Source of the DNA: Rattus norvegicus
Taxonomy: Eukaryota > Chordata > Mammalia > Rodentia > Muridae
Direction: 5' to 3'
DNA: 64,000 nucleotides
Assembly (NCBI RefSeq): GCF_036323735.1
Contig: NC_086020.1
Coordinates: 89,538,210-89,602,209 of the forward strand
Part shown: piece by piece, positions 1 through 10,955 of the stretch
How positions within the stretch are numbered: the first letter of the stretch is position 1
Layout: every line of letters starts with the position of its first letter
The notes under the pieces: generated by a model
Told to the model about the DNA's origin: nothing
Seen by the model: only the letters and a program-made list of their open reading frames with translations
Database searches by the model: none
Position numbers and translations under genes: made by a program

Positions 1-857
1 TGGCAAGCCCCTTTATAGGATATTTGCAAATATTAGCAAATGAGTATTCAGCACATCAGAAGAGATATAACATGGCTTACTCTTAATTCTAACAGCCTAG
101 GAATACTATATGCTTCTGATTACCAACATTGTATCATTATTGGAGCATACAGCATGGCTAACACAATACCTCACCAGAGGCAAGCAATACTTTAGCTTGA
201 TCTGGCTTAAGTCTTCTATTAGTCACAAAAGCTGTGAGTTGAGAGATTTAGAGGAATAGGGTGCAGAAAAGAAAAGAAAACACAATCTATAGTGGTTATG
301 AAGAACCTCAGAAGGGAAGGAAAATACTAAGTAAAATCTATTTAAAGGAATAGTACAAATAGGTATGAATGCTAGGAATGGCAAATCTCTGGCTTTAAGG
401 AATTTCCAAAATCAATGTGAGCCTCTCTTTGCTGGATGAAAAGAATATTCATCATAACTTGAACAATTTTGTAGGACATAGAGGTATCCTTATGCATCAG
501 TTAACTGAATGCACAAAATAACAAAACAGTTTCAGGAGTATTTCAGTAAAATGTTTATGGAACAAAGGTAGGATTTTCTTTCAGAAAATGAGACTATTGT
601 TTTACATATGATGCTAGATGCCTAGAAATATCATTTATAAAGTCCATTTTAATTTTAATTTAAACATTTGTATTTAAAATATATAGACTTACCCAACAGA
701 CAGGAATGGCTCCTTTGATTCAAGCCTAAAGAATATAAAAATATTATTTTAATATAGTAATTTGCTAAACATTCAAACATTGATTTTATATGCATATAAT
801 AAAATATTGTACTGGCTTTGATGGAAATGTTTTATAATAGTAAAATTATATATAAGA
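1..857. other. AT-rich intronic sequence, nothing recognised
   Basis: No ORF, SINE or LINE landmark on either strand. Confidence 0.6.

Positions 858-859
<2 letters not shown>

Positions 860-896
<37 letters not shown>
860..896. repeat. (TA)n microsatellite
   Basis: About 37 bp of TA interrupted once by C. Confidence 0.95.
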
Positions 897-1627
897 ATTA
901 TTCATGTTCTAGTTGGGTTGGCAAGCTAAATAAAGTCAAGGCCTCAGTCTGGAATGCAACATTTAAAGACATTCTCTCAGTAAGGGTGAAAGTCAAACTG
1001 TAGGTATACTCTGCATCCAGTTACTGTGTTAACAGTGGCAATTCATTCCTAGAAGTTTTAACATATCTACTTTTAGTTGTAATAGTAAAACAATCTATAG
1101 TAAGTTTGGATGGATATTAGCTGAGTAATTTATTTACAGAGGAAATAGCTGTAGTGAGAAAGGACGGAGGCATCATACTCAATCACTTTTAGGGGCGACT
1201 CTTTGGGAGGAGTGGTGATGTCATGCCTCAGATTATGCTTCTCTCCCTCCCCTCAAAAGCATAGTGTTTCCTGTACCTCCGAGAGAACAAATATCCCAAG
1301 GCTACTTAGTTGTGATGTCTCTGGAAATCTCCTTTAAAGGCTTCTGCAGCAAATTCTTGTCATCCAGAAATGGTACAGACCCTCTTTAAGCTATTTTTCT
1401 GATTTTACACATCTCTAGATTTTTTATAAAACAGTTTGTTAGGTATTCCTGAATTAACACTCGAGGAGATTTAAAGCAGGTATGTATTTTTCTTATAAAT
1501 TTCTTAGGCAATTATGAGCTAAATTAGGCCAATAGTGAATGAAATATTTTAAGTAAATACTGGAATTTCATGTTCATATTCATGGAAGCCAGAGGACAAC
1601 CACAGACAACCCTATTCAGGAGCCAGC
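897..1627. other. Intronic sequence, nothing recognised
   Basis: Mixed composition. No repeat landmarks and no splice-bounded ORF. Confidence 0.55.
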
Positions 1628-1855
1628 CACTTTCTTTTTTCCTCTCCTCCCTTCCTTCCTCGCTCCCTTCCTCCCTCCCTTCTTTCCTCCCTTCCTTTTT
1701 TCCTCCCCTCCCTCCTTGTCTTCCTTCCTCCCTCCCTTCCTTCTTCCTTTCTTTCTTTCTTTCTTCCTTCCTTCCTTCCTTCTTTCTTTCCTTCCTTCCT
1801 TCCTTCCTTCCTTCCTTTTTTCCTTCCTTCCTTCCTTCCTTCCTTCTTCTTTCTT

Positions 1856-1911
<56 letters not shown>

Positions 1912-1914
1912 TCA
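1628..1914 (+). repeat. Polypyrimidine tract (CCTT)n/(CTTT)n
   Basis: Nearly 290 bases of C and T with CCTT, CCCT and CTTT units, almost purine-free. It explains the Ser/Phe/Leu/Pro and Lys/Arg/Glu open frames on both strands. Confidence 0.97.
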
Positions 1915-2839
1915 GAGAAATTTCATCATTGGCAGAGAATTCAATGAGCAGACTACGGTGGCAGGTCAGCAAACATAGGGAACCCTTTTGTTTTTGCTTC
2001 CTAAGCACTGAGATTGCAAGAGGGTGCCACTAGGCTCATGTTAGTATTGGTTACAGGGATTGAATTTATAAGCTGGGTATTTCACTGGCTACACAGTTTT
2101 TTCACGTCTACAAATCCTCATTATAAAAGTGATTATAAGGAAATGACAGGAAAGTTGATTATTCACCGAATAAATGTTATTTTTCTATATTCTGGTTGTT
2201 AACAGAAATAAATGACCGCATGAGTATTAGACAGAATTAGACAGACCATGTCAGTAGTTTGCCTCTATTTCCTTTTGAATGTATCAAAACATGACCTGTA
2301 GATATAAATCCCAGTCCATCATGAATAGAAGCTGAATGAACTCTTGACACAGACCATGATGTCACAGCAGAGAGGAGGCTGTAAAAAGCAAGAGCCATAG
2401 CAATTCCCCTACGTGACCACCAAGAAACAAGCAGATTCAAACACCAGTGGTTGTTAAGGGTTTTGAGGTGTGTATTTATGTAGTCTTTAACATTTTGTGA
2501 ATTTTAAGTATTCTTATTTATACCTCTGGGTAAACTAGTAAGCTTCTTTTATTTGTTTGGTTTCTTGTACATTTGTGTTATTGATAAGTCAACAGTCACA
2601 GAGGGAAATTGTGAAAATGAATAATGACACAGAAGATTTTTTTAATTAGACCTGTTTTTTTTCCATTTAATAAAACTGAGAAACATAGGACATATGGGCA
2701 ATAATTGGATTGATTCTCCAATTTTAGTCAATAATTTTAATGCAATGATGTTCATCGTGAGTGTGCAATCTGCCTGTGTGAGGTGAAATTCTTTAGCTTC
2801 TATACCATCATTTACGAATTTCACTGAACTGCATTATTT
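1915..2839. other. Intronic sequence, possible old repeat at 2260-2440
   Basis: The 2260-2440 part is GC-richer (ATGATGTCACAGCAGAG...GACCACCAAGAAACAAGCAG) and has the feel of a decayed interspersed repeat, but I cannot place it. The rest shows nothing. Confidence 0.4.
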
Positions 2840-3424
2840 AAGAACATCATAGATGCCCCACCTGTGGATCCATCCTGTCTGCAGACACTGAACCCAACAC
2901 TGTTGCCCTGGCCAAGAGTCACTTGCTGACAAGAACCTGGTATGACTGCTCCTTGGAATGTTCAGCCAGCAATTGACCGATGCAGATGTGGATGCTTAAA
3001 GGCAACCATCAGACTGAGCTCATGGAGCCTGGAGGGGGAGCTGGCAGAAGTATTGGAGGAGCTTAGGAGGTTTGCAATCTGATAGGAAAAACAGCAGCTG
3101 GCCAGACCCCCCAGTGTTCCCAGGAACTAGACCACCATCCAAGGAGTATACAGGTAGGGATCCATGGCTCCAGATAAATAGGTAGCAGAGAATTGCCTTT
3201 TCTGACATCAGTGGGAGGGGAGGCCATTGGTCCAATGGAGGTTTGATGCCGCAGCATAGGGGGATGCTGGAAAGGTGGGGCATCAGAGGTTGGGTGGAGG
3301 AGCACTTTTATAGAGGATGGAGGGAGGAGAGGGCAGATGTAGGATGGGGGTTTACAAAGGGTAACAGGGAAGTAGGATATCATTTGAGATGTAAGCAAAT
3401 GGAATACTTAATGATAAAAAAGAA
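2840..3424 (+). mobile_element. Old murid L1 (Lx-like) 3' UTR fragment
   Basis: Diverged sequence with the run of motifs typical of old murid L1 3' UTRs (CACCTGTGGATCCATCC, AGACACTGAACCCAACACTG, then the ACTAGACCACCATCC and polypurine parts). No TSD was recognised. The coding-looking frames across it are artefacts of composition. Confidence 0.75.
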
Positions 3425-3540
3425 TGTCATAGATAACTCAAATAAAATCAAAGCTTCCAGTGCTCATTTACTCGACACTACCCAAAAGCTAAGTTGAAAA
3501 ACGTTCCAAATCAGGATTATTGATTAAATGTTCTTAATGG

Positions 3541-3609
3541 TTTTTTTGTTTGTTTTTTGTTTTTTTGTTTTGTTTTGTTTTGTTTGTTTGTTTGTTTGTT
3601 TGTTTGTTT
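3541..3609 (+). repeat. (GTTTT)n/(GTTT)n simple repeat
   Basis: T-rich tract moving from irregular GTTTTT units to regular GTTT units. It may be the tail of an unrecognised minus-strand retroelement. Confidence 0.85.
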
Positions 3610-3774
3610 TGGAAAATTCCAGATATGCAGCTGTTTCATTGGGACATGCAAGGATGCATGTTATCTTGCTGCCCCTCATTGCTACTATTTTTGGTCTGAT
3701 TATCTAGCTCAGTGTCCTTCTTTTCCTACTACTTCACTCATTTGACTATTCCCCTGTAATTGCTAATACTAATT

Positions 3775-4080
3775 ATCAAATTGACAGAGTCAAGATTCAC
3801 TGAAGAGGTAAATCTCTGGATGTGACATTTAATAAATATCTAGATTGAGGTGAAGTTGGTGAACACAATATAAAGTCAGACATTAGCACTCTATGGCTTA
3901 GAGTCTTAGACTGAATAAAACGAATCTTAACTGAATATTAGTATGCTTCACTGTGTGCTTCCTGACTCCTCGTGAAGGATGACAAGTTACCTCATATTCC
4001 TGCCATGAGGGACTATACCCTCAAACTGTGAATTCTTTTCTGAAACTTCTATTGAGTATTTGTCACAGCAACAAGAAAAA
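3775..4080 (+). mobile_element. Diverged rodent interspersed repeat
   Basis: Runs from ATCAAATTGACAGAGTCAAG to a 3' part reading CTTCTATTGAGTATTTGTC then ACAGCAACAAGAAAAATAATG. These resemble, in opposite orientation, the ends of the repeat at 21793-22199 (its ...AAGTTGACACA end and TTTCTATTCC start). Family not assigned. Confidence 0.45.
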
Positions 4081-6723
4081 TAATGAATGTATCAATCAAA
4101 TGTTTCATAAAAGCTTTCAGGAAGGAAGTCAGAGTTTTTAAAATATTATCAGATTGAGAGTTCTGATGGTTATTTTATAACCAAGGTTGTTGTCAATTTT
4201 AATCTAAAACCAAATATTACTCATTGTAAAAATTTATATTTTATAAATTTTATTTTTAGTCATAGACTAAGAATACTTTTATATTTTATATGGTAAAAAT
4301 TCAAAAAGAAAATGATAGTTTTTGTCTGCTGAAATTAATATATGATGTCAAATTCAATGTCTTTAGAAAGACCTCCTGGGAACATAACTCTGGGTATTTG
4401 TCTTAGTGTTCAAAGATATGTTTGTGCAATGGCAACATATTAAAAAGTTGGAGCAGATATGCCATGTCCACAATCTTGTAGTATTTGCTACATGTCCTTT
4501 ATAGAAAAAAAAGCACTACTCATTCTATATAATTATCTTTCCAGAAGGAAAGAGAAACAATTTTTCACAGAAATAGACACGGGAATTTTAATATATAGCA
4601 AGATTTCTCCCTGCTTCAGAAAGTAATAGTAATTTGAATTGCTTCTCTGTTTCTAAATCTCAGTGACAATTTCCTCCAGGAACTTCATATCCTCATCTTT
4701 CTTGACAATTTTCATAGCGCTGGATGATGACAGAACTTTTCAGTGCCTCCCTAATGTGCACATGACCCATCCCAGACGTTCATCATCTTCTTTAACCCAT
4801 TTCTTACTGAAGAACTCACCAAATTGTAAAGGTCTACTTGCTTTGCAGATAATCATGTTTCAGGTTTTCTTTGGTGCCTTTGATGGTCTAGTTCTATAGC
4901 AAAATGCCATTTATGATCTCTCCCCCATGGATGATGTGTAAAGTTTATTTTAATCTAACTTCTTTTCCCACGTTAATCTTTGAGTTGCCAATATTCATAG
5001 ATTTTATCTGGACACAGTCTTGGAACAACTTTAATATATTAAAAGTAAACTTGGAGATACATTATGCTGGAAAAACACTAATTTTTTTCAGCTGAGAAAA
5101 GAAACTGGTAGCAGTTTAATGCTTATCTTTTTGTCGATCCCGGTTAAATCTGATCTTTGTACCAAATAGGAATGATATTATTACCTATTAGACGTCCTAT
5201 CCCATAGATTCTAACTTCTGTGTGAAGACACTGCAGATAATGTCACAGCAGCTCATGTGGAATGGTTTTCTGCTTTGGTACCTCACACTCAGTTATAGGT
5301 CATTATCTTGAATTAAAGTCTCTAGTCTTGAATGTAAGAAATGTCATCTACACTTATGGTACCCAATTATATGACATACATTCTTACCAATTCATGTTTC
5401 TATTATAAATAGTTAGAGATTGAGTGCTTAGAGGACTATCTGAATTCCTGCTGCTGCTGGGATGTTGTGTACAGGTTTATGGTTAAAGACAGATTGCCAA
5501 CACTAAACACAACTAACTACCCAAGGGTATAACAAGCTTATTTTCTTCCTGAAACTTGAAGAAACAATACAAAAGAAAAAGAAATAAGAATTATTCTTCA
5601 GAGAAAAAAATTGTTTCACAATTTAGTGCTTAGTTGTACATTGTGATATGCCCAGAGAGAACTTGCCTATGAGTTTTTATAAAGTAATTGTTTTGTGAAG
5701 AAATGGATTGATTTTATCTTTTCTAAGATTTAGTTTTCCCAAGAAATAGGTAGTGAATTTAATAATACTTCATGCAGAACCCAAGAGAATTTAGCAGTAG
5801 AATAAAATAAATGCACTGTAGGCATTAGGAGAAAGAAGTAGGAAATTGTAAAATAGAATAGAGAATTAATGAAATTACAATTACACCTAACCATAAACTA
5901 ATTTATATTTAATAAAGGCCACTCATTATTCAAAATGTTTCATCATCACTCATTCATTTAAAGATGCTACTGACCTTTGAGGTAATTATTACTATCTACT
6001 GGAAGAAACAGAGTAAAGATTATAAGCATGTACCTCCTCTCATGGTTGCACAGTCAATAAGTGATAGAGAGTTGAATTCAGTTCAGCCTCTACAGTTCCA
6101 CCTGTAGTTCTGTGTGGTGAGCTGCCCTGCAGACCTCTCTAGTCCACTGTTTGGCTTAGTAACACAGCACTACTTCACTGTTGCGTCTTTTCAATGGATG
6201 TTCTGTGCTCCGTTGAGAAACCACAATTGTTGTCAAATGCCATCTTCAAACTTCAAAGATTCTGAGATTTGTGTCTTGTATTGTTCACTTCTGACATGAC
6301 TGTGAGCTCACACCAAATGTTTGATAAGAGCTTCTAACTTCTTAAGTTCAAAGTGAAGTTCATGTTCTCTTGTTTTTCTCTCCCTTGTTTATTCTCCAAT
6401 CCTTCTCTTAGATCTCTGGTTTCAATATTCACTCTCAAAATAATATGAATGTTATTCATATGAATGTTTAGAAAAGCATCGTGGAGACTTTCATCCTTCA
6501 ATATTCTTTGGAGCAACAACATCTACTCCTAGACCTGCCTTCTTTTGTCCAAATACACATATGTCACATCTCTTAGTTCTTGGAAGTCTTAGGGTAAGTC
6601 ACAACAGTTTGCTTTCTGACTATGATGGCAGCATCCTAACATTCTTACTCATACCTGTTAAGACCATACCCCCTAAAAAGAATGAGCTTCCTAGAGTTTA
6701 AGTACCATAATTATGACTTTATT
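4081..6723. other. Intronic sequence without recognised genes or repeats
   Basis: AT-rich. The 4660-5100 part has some coding-like minus-strand words (codons reading MKIVKKDEDMKF at about 4713-4678), but frames break immediately and no parent gene was identified. Confidence 0.5.
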
Positions 6724-6838
6724 TGTTTAGTTTTCTGAAGCAGGGTGTTATTTTATCCTACAGGCTGGCCTTGAAGTCATTATTCTCCTGCTTCAGCATC
6801 CTAAATACATGGATTACAAGCATCTGCCATTGTGTATA
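6724..6838 (-). mobile_element. Old B1 (PB1-like) SINE
   Basis: Inverted B1: GAAGCAGGGTGTTATTTTATC, CAGGCTGGCCTTGAAGTCAT, CTCCTGCTTCAGCATCCTAA and GGATTACAAGCATCTGCC. Confidence 0.8.
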
Positions 6839-9800
6839 ACATATTCTTCATTAGAGAATTACAAGAATGGTTTGTCAGTGAACTTTCACTACTTTGCCAT
6901 TCCTGACCTTGTCCTGTATGTATAGACTAAAAGTCAAAGTCCTTAAAATAAACGAGTTCGCTCACAGTCTATAGCCAGTGTAACTCTTCGTCTTTCTGTG
7001 TTTTACTATCTCTGTATATGATTTGAGCATTAGCCATAGTGACAAGACTGCTCATTGTTTAGGTGGTGTTTGACTTCTTACTGTTTTATTGTGGTTTTAC
7101 AGACACAACTTCAAACAATTAAAAATATTATTATTTTTCTAGGAAGCTAAAACAGTTTAGGCAAACATATCTACAAAATGCATTCTGTGAATATGAACAA
7201 ATAAAATTTTGTAGTTATGCGATCTTATAGTTCAAATGCCAAGTAACAATACTGTTTGCTCTTATTTGATCCATTCCCTTTAGCAATGACAGGCCAGGCC
7301 CAGTGCGTATTTAGCAAGCACTTAGTACATGACTGAAGAATTTATTTTGAAAATCCATTTGCCAAATTTCCTTCTTACTGTGTTATTGGAAAAGTAAAAG
7401 AGTTGTTGTGGTTCAGTACTCTCATTCAGATAATAAAAATAATGATAAACTTAGTTCACAGGCCTGTTTTGAGATATATCTATATCTATATATATATCTA
7501 TATATATTCTATTAAATATATATAAATATATATATATATTCTATTAAATAAAGAATAAGTAGACTGATAAGTCCACGTTGTAAATCTGGACAATCACAGG
7601 ACTTACTCCAAAGACAGTACAATATGCTTTACTACTCTTTGATGCTCTATGAAAATGAAAAAAGACAAAATTACCACCCGGGCTGATCTTCAGTCAAGCG
7701 CATCTCATAAGGAAGACAGTGGTGTCCAGGTCACTCTGAATTATTCTTTAGCTGATCATTTGTTAATTGTGGAATAATTTAACATATTAAAGTTTTTTGA
7801 GGATGAAAAGGCTTACATTTTGATAGGTAAAATATATCTTGTGTATTATAATACATGTAGCTCACAGGACACCTTCTTCATTTCAAGGCATTGACTGCAA
7901 CAAGTTTTTTTCTTGTAAGTGATGAACTGTGAGCAAACAGTGATGCCCTATAAAAAGATTAACACTTGCAAAATAATTTTTAATTTCTTCCATCTTGTAT
8001 ATTTTGTATATTAACATACAACATATTGGTAAGTCTGCTTAGACATTCCTTTACTGCTAATGTAATTTTCAAAAAGATAAAATTCTTCGAGTGACTAGAA
8101 AAAGAACTCATGTGTAATTGTAGATGAGTTTGCTGTGAAATGCTGAAAGTTGGAATTTGTGTTAACTCTCTTGAAACAACACAAAACACAAAATAGCCTC
8201 ATGATCTGGCACTTGCTATCTAGAACTTCATAGCTAGGAGATAATCATTTTGAAGAACAAAAGTCTCTTTAGGGGAAAAAGTTTCTTTAATATACAGCAT
8301 GAAATAAGGCATGCATTGACTTTCCTCTGCCCATACACTGTTCATCTTGTTGCTTATTTGAGTGGAAGTTCAAAATGCAATAGTAAAAAAGCTTGGCATA
8401 GGTACACAGTTGACTCTTGTACCAACCACATTATTTCTCTAGCTGTGGCTCCCTACAAGGGCATAGTGTTGACATGAATTGCAGGGATTATTCCTAGTTT
8501 AGTCATGTATTCTCAACAACCCGAGAAATTGGTGGCGAAGATGGGTTTGGGTTGGACTGAGTGGATTGTCTAGGACACTGCAAACATGTGCAACCGTCTC
8601 CTTGAGAACTGGCAAGCTCTAGAGCTAGGAGGTCAAAGAAGCTCTAATTTTCTTGTCAGCTCTGATTAATTGATGATGGCTTCTAAGAGCAGTGTGTTGA
8701 CAAGAACTCTAAAACTAGAGGATGTGAGAGGGTTGTAATTAACCTATGTCTGCTGCAGCAGTGAGGGAGAGTAGAAAAGGAATGGTGTCTAAATATGTAT
8801 TTACTGATATCGTATTGAAAGAGAGCACAAATTTTTATTTAGGGATACAAAATGAAGGAGTGTTCAGATTCTCTAGAATAGCAGATTTACAAACCATGTG
8901 CCAACATGAACGTAAGAATGCACATTATTTAGTCTCTTCTGTGTTATAAAGAACGTTTTGAATATGGAAAGTGGCATTTTAACACATTTAACCTTTAGAA
9001 CCCTCTTGTTTACAAAGTTTCCATCATTGTCATTTCTAGCTAATAAAGAACAAAGTACAAATTAACATTGTTTATCTTTCTTCAGATTTTAAAAGTAGGA
9101 AAACACAGAGCATGATTTACCCAGACAGCATGACTTAATATTTCAGCCTATTTGTGTACTTTTCCTGTATTTATTTGTTGACCATTAAGTAGCCAAACTA
9201 ACCTGCAATTCTAAAGAAAACCAAGCTTGTTCACTGCTGGGGTAGAATATCTCTCTTGTGGATTCAATTTCTTTGGAATAAAAAGTAGCTTTGCCCTCTC
9301 CTCCTGTAATACCATTTTCAAAGGCTTTCATACCCAATTGAAATCTCAGCTGAGGGCTACCATCAGGCCTCTTGGAAAGCTTCATTTGCAGTTACCACCA
9401 TCTGCACTGCTGTCCCCAGGGGAAGAATAATAGATGGCTGTGGGATCAGCGAAGGATCTCAGTGAGGCTTTTACACTTACAGCCATGACTTTTGCCTCAC
9501 TGGAAATTGAGGCTGCAGGGTTCATATCTCTTGGACAGTCTGTAATGTTCTTTCATAATCTGCCAGAGGATGTAACTATAGTAAGAAAGGAAACGAGAGT
9601 TCAGAAGTACCTCCTGGCAAGAAAGATCATTATCCCTTGTAAGATTCTCTTGGGAGGCTTAAAATACTTTATCTGATACGTCAGGGGTTTTCACTGGGAA
9701 TGGGAAGCCTATTTGACCAAGGCAGTTCTGTGGCTCGCTTTTTCTCCAATGTGACCCTAGCATGTTCATCACTGTTACACAGTGGAAGTCATGCACACAG

Positions 9801-10360
9801 CTGTGCAGACATTTTTACTAAATGAGGCAAAATAATTTCCTAAACAAAAAAGTACTTTCGAATTCAATTGTTTACAATAGGGCATTTTCTTTTATCAGTG
9901 TTCTGAGCTTAGGACATAACAGAGAGGTATGCAGAGAGCAAGCGAGGGACTTCTATGCTGTCTCTTTTAGCTATTGTTAGTTGCTTGCTAATGGCTAATA
10001 AATCCTTCAGATCAACTCCATCTACCTAGAGTGCCATCTGTGATAGCAGAGCATCAGTCACTGAGTTATCCAGTTATAGATCTCGATTCTCAGTCCGACT
10101 GTTCTGCCATTTGTCATTGTTCTGTATTTGAAGATAAAATATTATTCGGTGCAATTTTATGCAGTCATGTACTGACTAGTCATGCTAAGTTATGGCACAC
10201 ATGAATGGTGGTCACTACTAGATGTGTCCTCAGGACATCGTAAGATGTAAGAACAGCCAATATCTCCCTTCTTCATGCATCCATATTCTAATACTTTTCA
10301 TCCTATGCTTTCCAAGTATATCCTACTTTCTCACACGCTGTAGAGCCCAGGGTAAACATT
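6839..10360. other. Intronic sequence, only a TA-rich tract recognised
   Basis: Apart from the 7472-7549 tract no repeat or exon was seen. The 9434-9676 frame (80 codons) lacks any supporting feature. Confidence 0.5.
7472..7549. repeat. TA-rich simple repeat
   Basis: Alternating TATATC and TATA units with a duplicated TATATTCTATTAAATA element. Confidence 0.85.
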
Positions 10361-10376
10361 ACTCTCTCCCTCTCTT
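10361..10376. repeat. TSD of the ID element (left; partner 10479-10494)
   Basis: ACTCTCTCCCTCTCTT, perfect 16-bp match to 10479-10494, which argues for a recent insertion. Confidence 0.95.
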
Positions 10377-10478
10377 TTTTTTTTTTTTTTGGTTCTTTTT
10401 TTTCGGAGCTGGGGACCGAACCCAGGGCCTTGCGCTTCCTAGGCAAGCGCTCTACCACTGAGCTAAATCCCCAGCCCC
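10377..10478 (-). mobile_element. Young rat ID element (BC1-type SINE)
   Basis: On the minus strand the body starts GGGGCTGGGGATTTAGC and ends at an A-rich tail with the AAAAAAAAGAACC interruption. Pol III A box TAGCTCAGTGG (10455-10465) and B box GGTTCGGTCCC (10412-10422) are intact, reflecting the tRNA-Ala origin. A perfect 16-bp TSD, ACTCTCTCCCTCTCTT, lies at 10361-10376 and 10479-10494. ID elements are mobilised by L1 and are greatly amplified in rat. Same orientation as Ralyl. Confidence 0.97.
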
Positions 10479-10615
10479 ACTCTCTCCCTCTCTTAACAAA
10501 GCATATAAGATTCATTCAGATGAGGTTGTGATTATTTTTTGATAGAATATTTTAAAACAGCACATTTTGTGTGCATTTGCTTAATCATGTTGTTGTCTTC
10601 TTGCTCGTGACAAGA

Positions 10616-10667
10616 TTAGTCTGAGTTTCTTTTTTTTTTTTTTTTTTTTTTTTTAGTCTGAGTTTCT
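10616..10667 (-). mobile_element. Candidate tail-only retrotransposition (poly-T between a 15-bp TSD)
   Basis: TTAGTCTGAGTTTCT occurs at 10616-10630 and again at 10653-10667, and the 22 bases between (10631-10652) are all T. This is what an L1-mediated insertion looks like when only the poly(A) tail was copied. The site on the minus strand (AT/AGAAA) loosely fits endonuclease cleavage. Alternative: slippage duplication around a T-run, less likely for a 15-bp unique unit. Confidence 0.75.
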
Positions 10668-10797
10668 ATATTGGAAATCTCAGTTCCTTTTGTTGCAGTT
10701 TGCAAATACCTACCTCCCTACCTTTAGTTGTCTAAAGGAATCAAATATTTGCTCTTTATTTCATAATATTATGATCTTTAATTTTTAAATGTGTTTA

Positions 10798-10955
10798 TTT
10801 TTGTGTCTATGGATGTACTTTCTACATGCAAGGCCTGTAAATGTGAAAAGAAGGTGTCAGAAATTGAGGTTTTTGTTTTCTGCCAAAGAAACAAAGGGAC
10901 TTGAACCTAGATCCTCTTGATCAGCCAAAGTTTTTAACCACTGAGCCAACTCTAA
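10798..10955 (-). mobile_element. Old B3/B2-type SINE
   Basis: Plus-strand GTGTCAGAAATTGAGG, GGGACTTGAACCTAGATCCTC and TTTTTAACCACTGAGCCAAC match the inverted B2/B3 consensus (ends in the ..GAGCCATCTCTCCAGC region). Heavily diverged. Confidence 0.72.

Noticed and set aside
1570..2033. Ser/Phe/Pro- and Lys/Arg-rich ORFs
   Set aside because: Translations of the (CCTT)n/(CTTT)n tract. The same applies to 57373-57866.
4660..5100. Possible processed pseudogene on the minus strand
   Set aside because: A few coding-like words (MKIVKKDEDMKF) but no sustained frame, no poly(A)/TSD and no parent gene I could name.
9434..9676. 80-codon plus-strand ORF
   Set aside because: Reads smoothly but has no domain, promoter, splice site or homologue I recognise. 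Its length is within chance for 64 kb.
10400..10478. tRNA-like gene with A and B boxes
   Set aside because: It is the tRNA-derived body of an ID SINE with A-tail and TSD, not a functional tRNA.
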